Positions 61,974-64,000 of a stretch of 64,000 nt of DNA are shown here, piece after piece. The position numbers were made by a program, and so were the translations under genes. The stretch is from an uncultured Faecalicatena sp. Lineage in GTDB: Bacteria > Bacillota > Clostridia > Lachnospirales > Lachnospiraceae. How positions within the stretch are numbered: position 1 is the stretch's first letter; each line of letters opens with the position of its first letter. The notes under the pieces were generated by a model. It searched no databases and had not been told where the DNA came from. It saw only the letters and a list, made by a program, of their open reading frames with translations. The stretch spans positions 10,809 to 74,808 of the forward strand of contig CABTYO010000010.1 of assembly GCA_902489075.1 (NCBI GenBank). The letters are read 5' to 3'.

Positions 61974-63110
61974 ATGGCAGATTTTAAACTTGATCCCTGG
62001 GAGTATGAACCATTCTGGTTGAAAGTAATAACTCCCTATCTGAAAAAGAAAAAATTTCCTTATCTGGAGGGAATACCGGAAGAAAAAAAGTGGTACCGGA
62101 TAGCAGCACCGGGCTGCGTAGTGGCTAATGGCGACCCATTTTACGGGGATTTTTACAAGGGGACAGAAAATAAACTGATGATCTTTTTTGTAGGAGGCGG
62201 TGTCAGCTGGAATGAGTATATGGCGGCGAGGCCTGCTTCATTATATCAGAAGGATCATACTGAAGGTTTTTACTTAATGCAGATGGATCTTGTAACAGAT
62301 ATTCAGATGAAAAATGGGATTTTTGAAGAAAGTGAGCGAAATCCATTCCGCAACTGGAGTAAACTGGTGGTTCCTTATTCTACCGGAGATTTGCATTGCG
62401 GTACCGGGGAATTTCCCTATACAGCGAAGGATGGTTCAAGAAGAATATGTTATCACCACGGTTATACGAATTTTCATACAGTGCTTGCAAAAACGATTGA
62501 GATGGTCCCAGATCCTGAGGTATTACTGGTATGCGGCTGTTCAGGAGGCGGTTTTGGTACCTCAATTCTGATGGACAGCATTATGGAGCGTTTCTCTAAA
62601 TGTATGAATGTCACATGTCTGGTCGATAGTGGTTTCTTCCCAAAGGATGGGTGGCATGATATTGCAAGAGACGTGTGGAAGGCACCGGATGAAATTGTAA
62701 AGCGGGTGCATTCGGATATGATTACCCTGGATGTGCTGGAAGCACTTCACCAGAAGTGGGGAAGCAGAGTAAAAATTTTGATGGATTGTTCTGCCAGGGA
62801 CTGCGATCTGGCAAGATTTATGAACTTTTCCAGGAATAACCAGCTTACTGTTTCTAAGGAAATTGGGCAGCAGTTTAAGGAATGGTTAAAGAAAATTATG
62901 ACCAGGGCGAAGACAAATATACCTGAGGCAGGAATATATATCTTCGATATTCCAGATAAAAAGAAAAAGGGAATGGATCTGACCATTCACTGTATTCTGA
63001 CAGAAAAAGAATTATATGAACAGAGTGCGGATCGTGTTACCTGCATGCAGTGGATTTGTGATGCAGTGAATGGGAAAGTCGGCACTTATGGTCTGGAACT
63101 GTTGGAATAA
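61974..63110 (+). CDS. Pectinacetylesterase-family hydrolase
   Basis: 378 residues with an alpha/beta-hydrolase core resembling the pectinacetylesterase/Notum family: FFVGGGVSWN near 72, VVPYSTGDLHCG near 132-143, HHGYTNFHTVL near 161 and the nucleophile elbow CGCSGGGFGT with Ser190, then VDSGFFP. The family removes acyl groups from polysaccharides or proteins. There is no signal peptide, so it would act in the cytoplasm, which is unusual for a pectin enzyme; the substrate may be an imported acylated sugar. Start chosen at 61974 by its ribosome site. Confidence 0.75.
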   Translation: MADFKLDPWEYEPFWLKVITPYLKKKKFPYLEGIPEEKKWYRIAAPGCVVANGDPFYGDFYKGTENKLMIFFVGGGVSWNEYMAARPASLYQKDHTEGFYLMQMDLVTDIQMKNGIFEESERNPFRNWSKLVVPYSTGDLHCGTGEFPYTAKDGSRRICYHHGYTNFHTVLAKTIEMVPDPEVLLVCGCSGGGFGTSILMDSIMERFSKCMNVTCLVDSGFFPKDGWHDIARDVWKAPDEIVKRVHSDMITLDVLEALHQKWGSRVKILMDCSARDCDLARFMNFSRNNQLTVSKEIGQQFKEWLKKIMTRAKTNIPEAGIYIFDIPDKKKKGMDLTIHCILTEKELYEQSADRVTCMQWICDAVNGKVGTYGLELLE

Positions 63111-63274
63111 TGCGCCATTCTGGTTGTTGGTAAGAATAGCGCATGTGAACTGTAACGCTGTAGGTAATCTGCTTAAAATAAAAGAGATAAGGATAGGGTT
63201 TCAAACGTCCGAAATTATGTTATGATAGAAAAAGGTATATAACGGTCAGAAGAGCAAAGTGAGTGTGAACAGTC

Positions 63275-64000
63275 ATGCGGCGAATAGTAAGTGAAGAGGA
63301 AATCGAGTCAATTTTAAATGAGAACAAATTATTCAACAGCGAGAACCAGCTGCGCAGGCTTCCTGTAGACCATGAGAAGAATCTTTTAGAGAGAGTGCGC
63401 CTGGGAAAATACAGAGAGATAAAGATAGCTGATTTTGATGAACTGGATTCCTACATGGGGATGAGCACGAAAGATAAATTCCGCAAGTTTGAATATACGA
63501 CCGTCGCGTCCAATGCCCTATGCACAAGAGCTGCGATCGAGGGCGGCCTGCCGCCGGATGAGGCCTACGACATCAGTGAGGCGATGCTGGCGCGGCTGGA
63601 GAATGCAAAAACGTTAAAAGAACTGCATGACATTATGGAACTGACTGCCGTTATTCTCGCGCATGAAGTACAGAAGAGCAAACACAGCAAAACCTCTTAT
63701 GTACTGGAGCAGTGCAAGAACTATATCAGCAGAAATATTTTCAGCCGGATCTATCTGAATGATATGGCGGAATACGTGGGGATGAATCCTTCCTACCTGT
63801 CACGGCTTTTTTCAGAAAAGGAAGGGATTACCATTCAGCAGTATATTCAGCGTGAAAAGACACGGATGGCGTGTAATCATCTGAAATATTCGGATAGGTC
63901 AATTGCCGATATCGCACAGTATATGGGGTTCCAGTCACAGAGCAGCTTCACAAAAGTATTTAAAAGGTGGCAGAATATGACACCATTGGAATATCGGAAC
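63275..64000 (+). CDS. AraC-family regulator, 3' end cut by window
   Basis: 242 codons are visible and the frame is open at the last base. ATG 63275 is the first possible start, since an in-frame TGA lies at 63266. The first 130 residues are a helical sensor-like domain; residues from about 150 form the AraC helix-turn-helix pair (IYLNDMAEYVGMNPSYLSRLFSEKEG, then SIADIAQYMGFQSQSSFTKVFKRW). Only the very last residues (family end TPLEYRN) may be missing. No strong ribosome site is visible. Confidence 0.88.
   Translation, partial: MRRIVSEEEIESILNENKLFNSENQLRRLPVDHEKNLLERVRLGKYREIKIADFDELDSYMGMSTKDKFRKFEYTTVASNALCTRAAIEGGLPPDEAYDISEAMLARLENAKTLKELHDIMELTAVILAHEVQKSKHSKTSYVLEQCKNYISRNIFSRIYLNDMAEYVGMNPSYLSRLFSEKEGITIQQYIQREKTRMACNHLKYSDRSIADIAQYMGFQSQSSFTKVFKRWQNMTPLEYRN

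Overview
The window reads as chromosome of a low-to-mid GC Gram-positive anaerobe, most likely a gut Clostridia member of the Lachnospiraceae type. The grounds are strong AGGAGG-type ribosome sites, intrinsic hairpin terminators with T-runs, many two-component systems and AraC/GntR regulators, lipoprotein-dependent ABC uptake, a PTS permease, an [FeFe]-hydrogenase-like protein and plant-glycan hydrolases. Genus cannot be fixed from the sequence alone. No tRNA, rRNA, CRISPR array or intact insertion sequence was recognised.

Layout. 0-5 kb: end of an EAL c-di-GMP phosphodiesterase, an IMP dehydrogenase of the divergent Tritrichomonas-like class, and a V4R sensor protein paired with a diguanylate cyclase. 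5-14 kb: adenine deaminase, a small XRE regulator, an ECF sigma/anti-sigma pair with a candidate own promoter, a BvgS-like hybrid kinase with two solute-binding sensor domains, and an [FeFe]-hydrogenase-like protein just behind it. 14-22 kb: a FtsX-type ABC exporter facing a LytTR/GHKL two-component pair, with a LytTR-type direct repeat between them; a DedA protein; a second (OmpR/HisKA) two-component pair.

22.5-37.3 kb is an accessory island: an AbiE toxin-antitoxin pair with an inverted-repeat operator on its promoter, an ABC transporter whose first permease carries an N-terminal MerR DNA-binding domain behind a 19-bp-spacer promoter, two small XRE regulators, a Septu-like ATPase/HNH pair, an arsenate reductase with a 43-residue hydrophobic leader protein, two AAA ATPases, and several gene relics (an arsC 3' end, a GH43 piece joined to a GH2 piece).

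37.8-48.7 kb is carbohydrate-oriented: alpha-L-rhamnosidase (GH78), beta-galactosidase (GH42), an AraC regulator, a small EamA protein, a glucose-family PTS permease with a BglG/LicT antiterminator and a visible RAT/terminator leader, and a MATE exporter.

49-60.6 kb holds two paralogous GntR/UTRA regulators followed by ten same-strand genes: BMP lipoprotein, dual ATPase, two permeases, isochorismatase-family hydrolase, PfkB kinase, nucleoside phosphorylase, BtpA-family barrel, iron-type alcohol dehydrogenase and a TrpA-like barrel without TrpB. This looks like import and complete breakdown of a nucleoside or analogue by a route I cannot match to a known pathway, and it is my best candidate for an undescribed system. 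The window ends with an AraC regulator facing a pectinacetylesterase-family hydrolase and a second AraC gene cut by the window edge.
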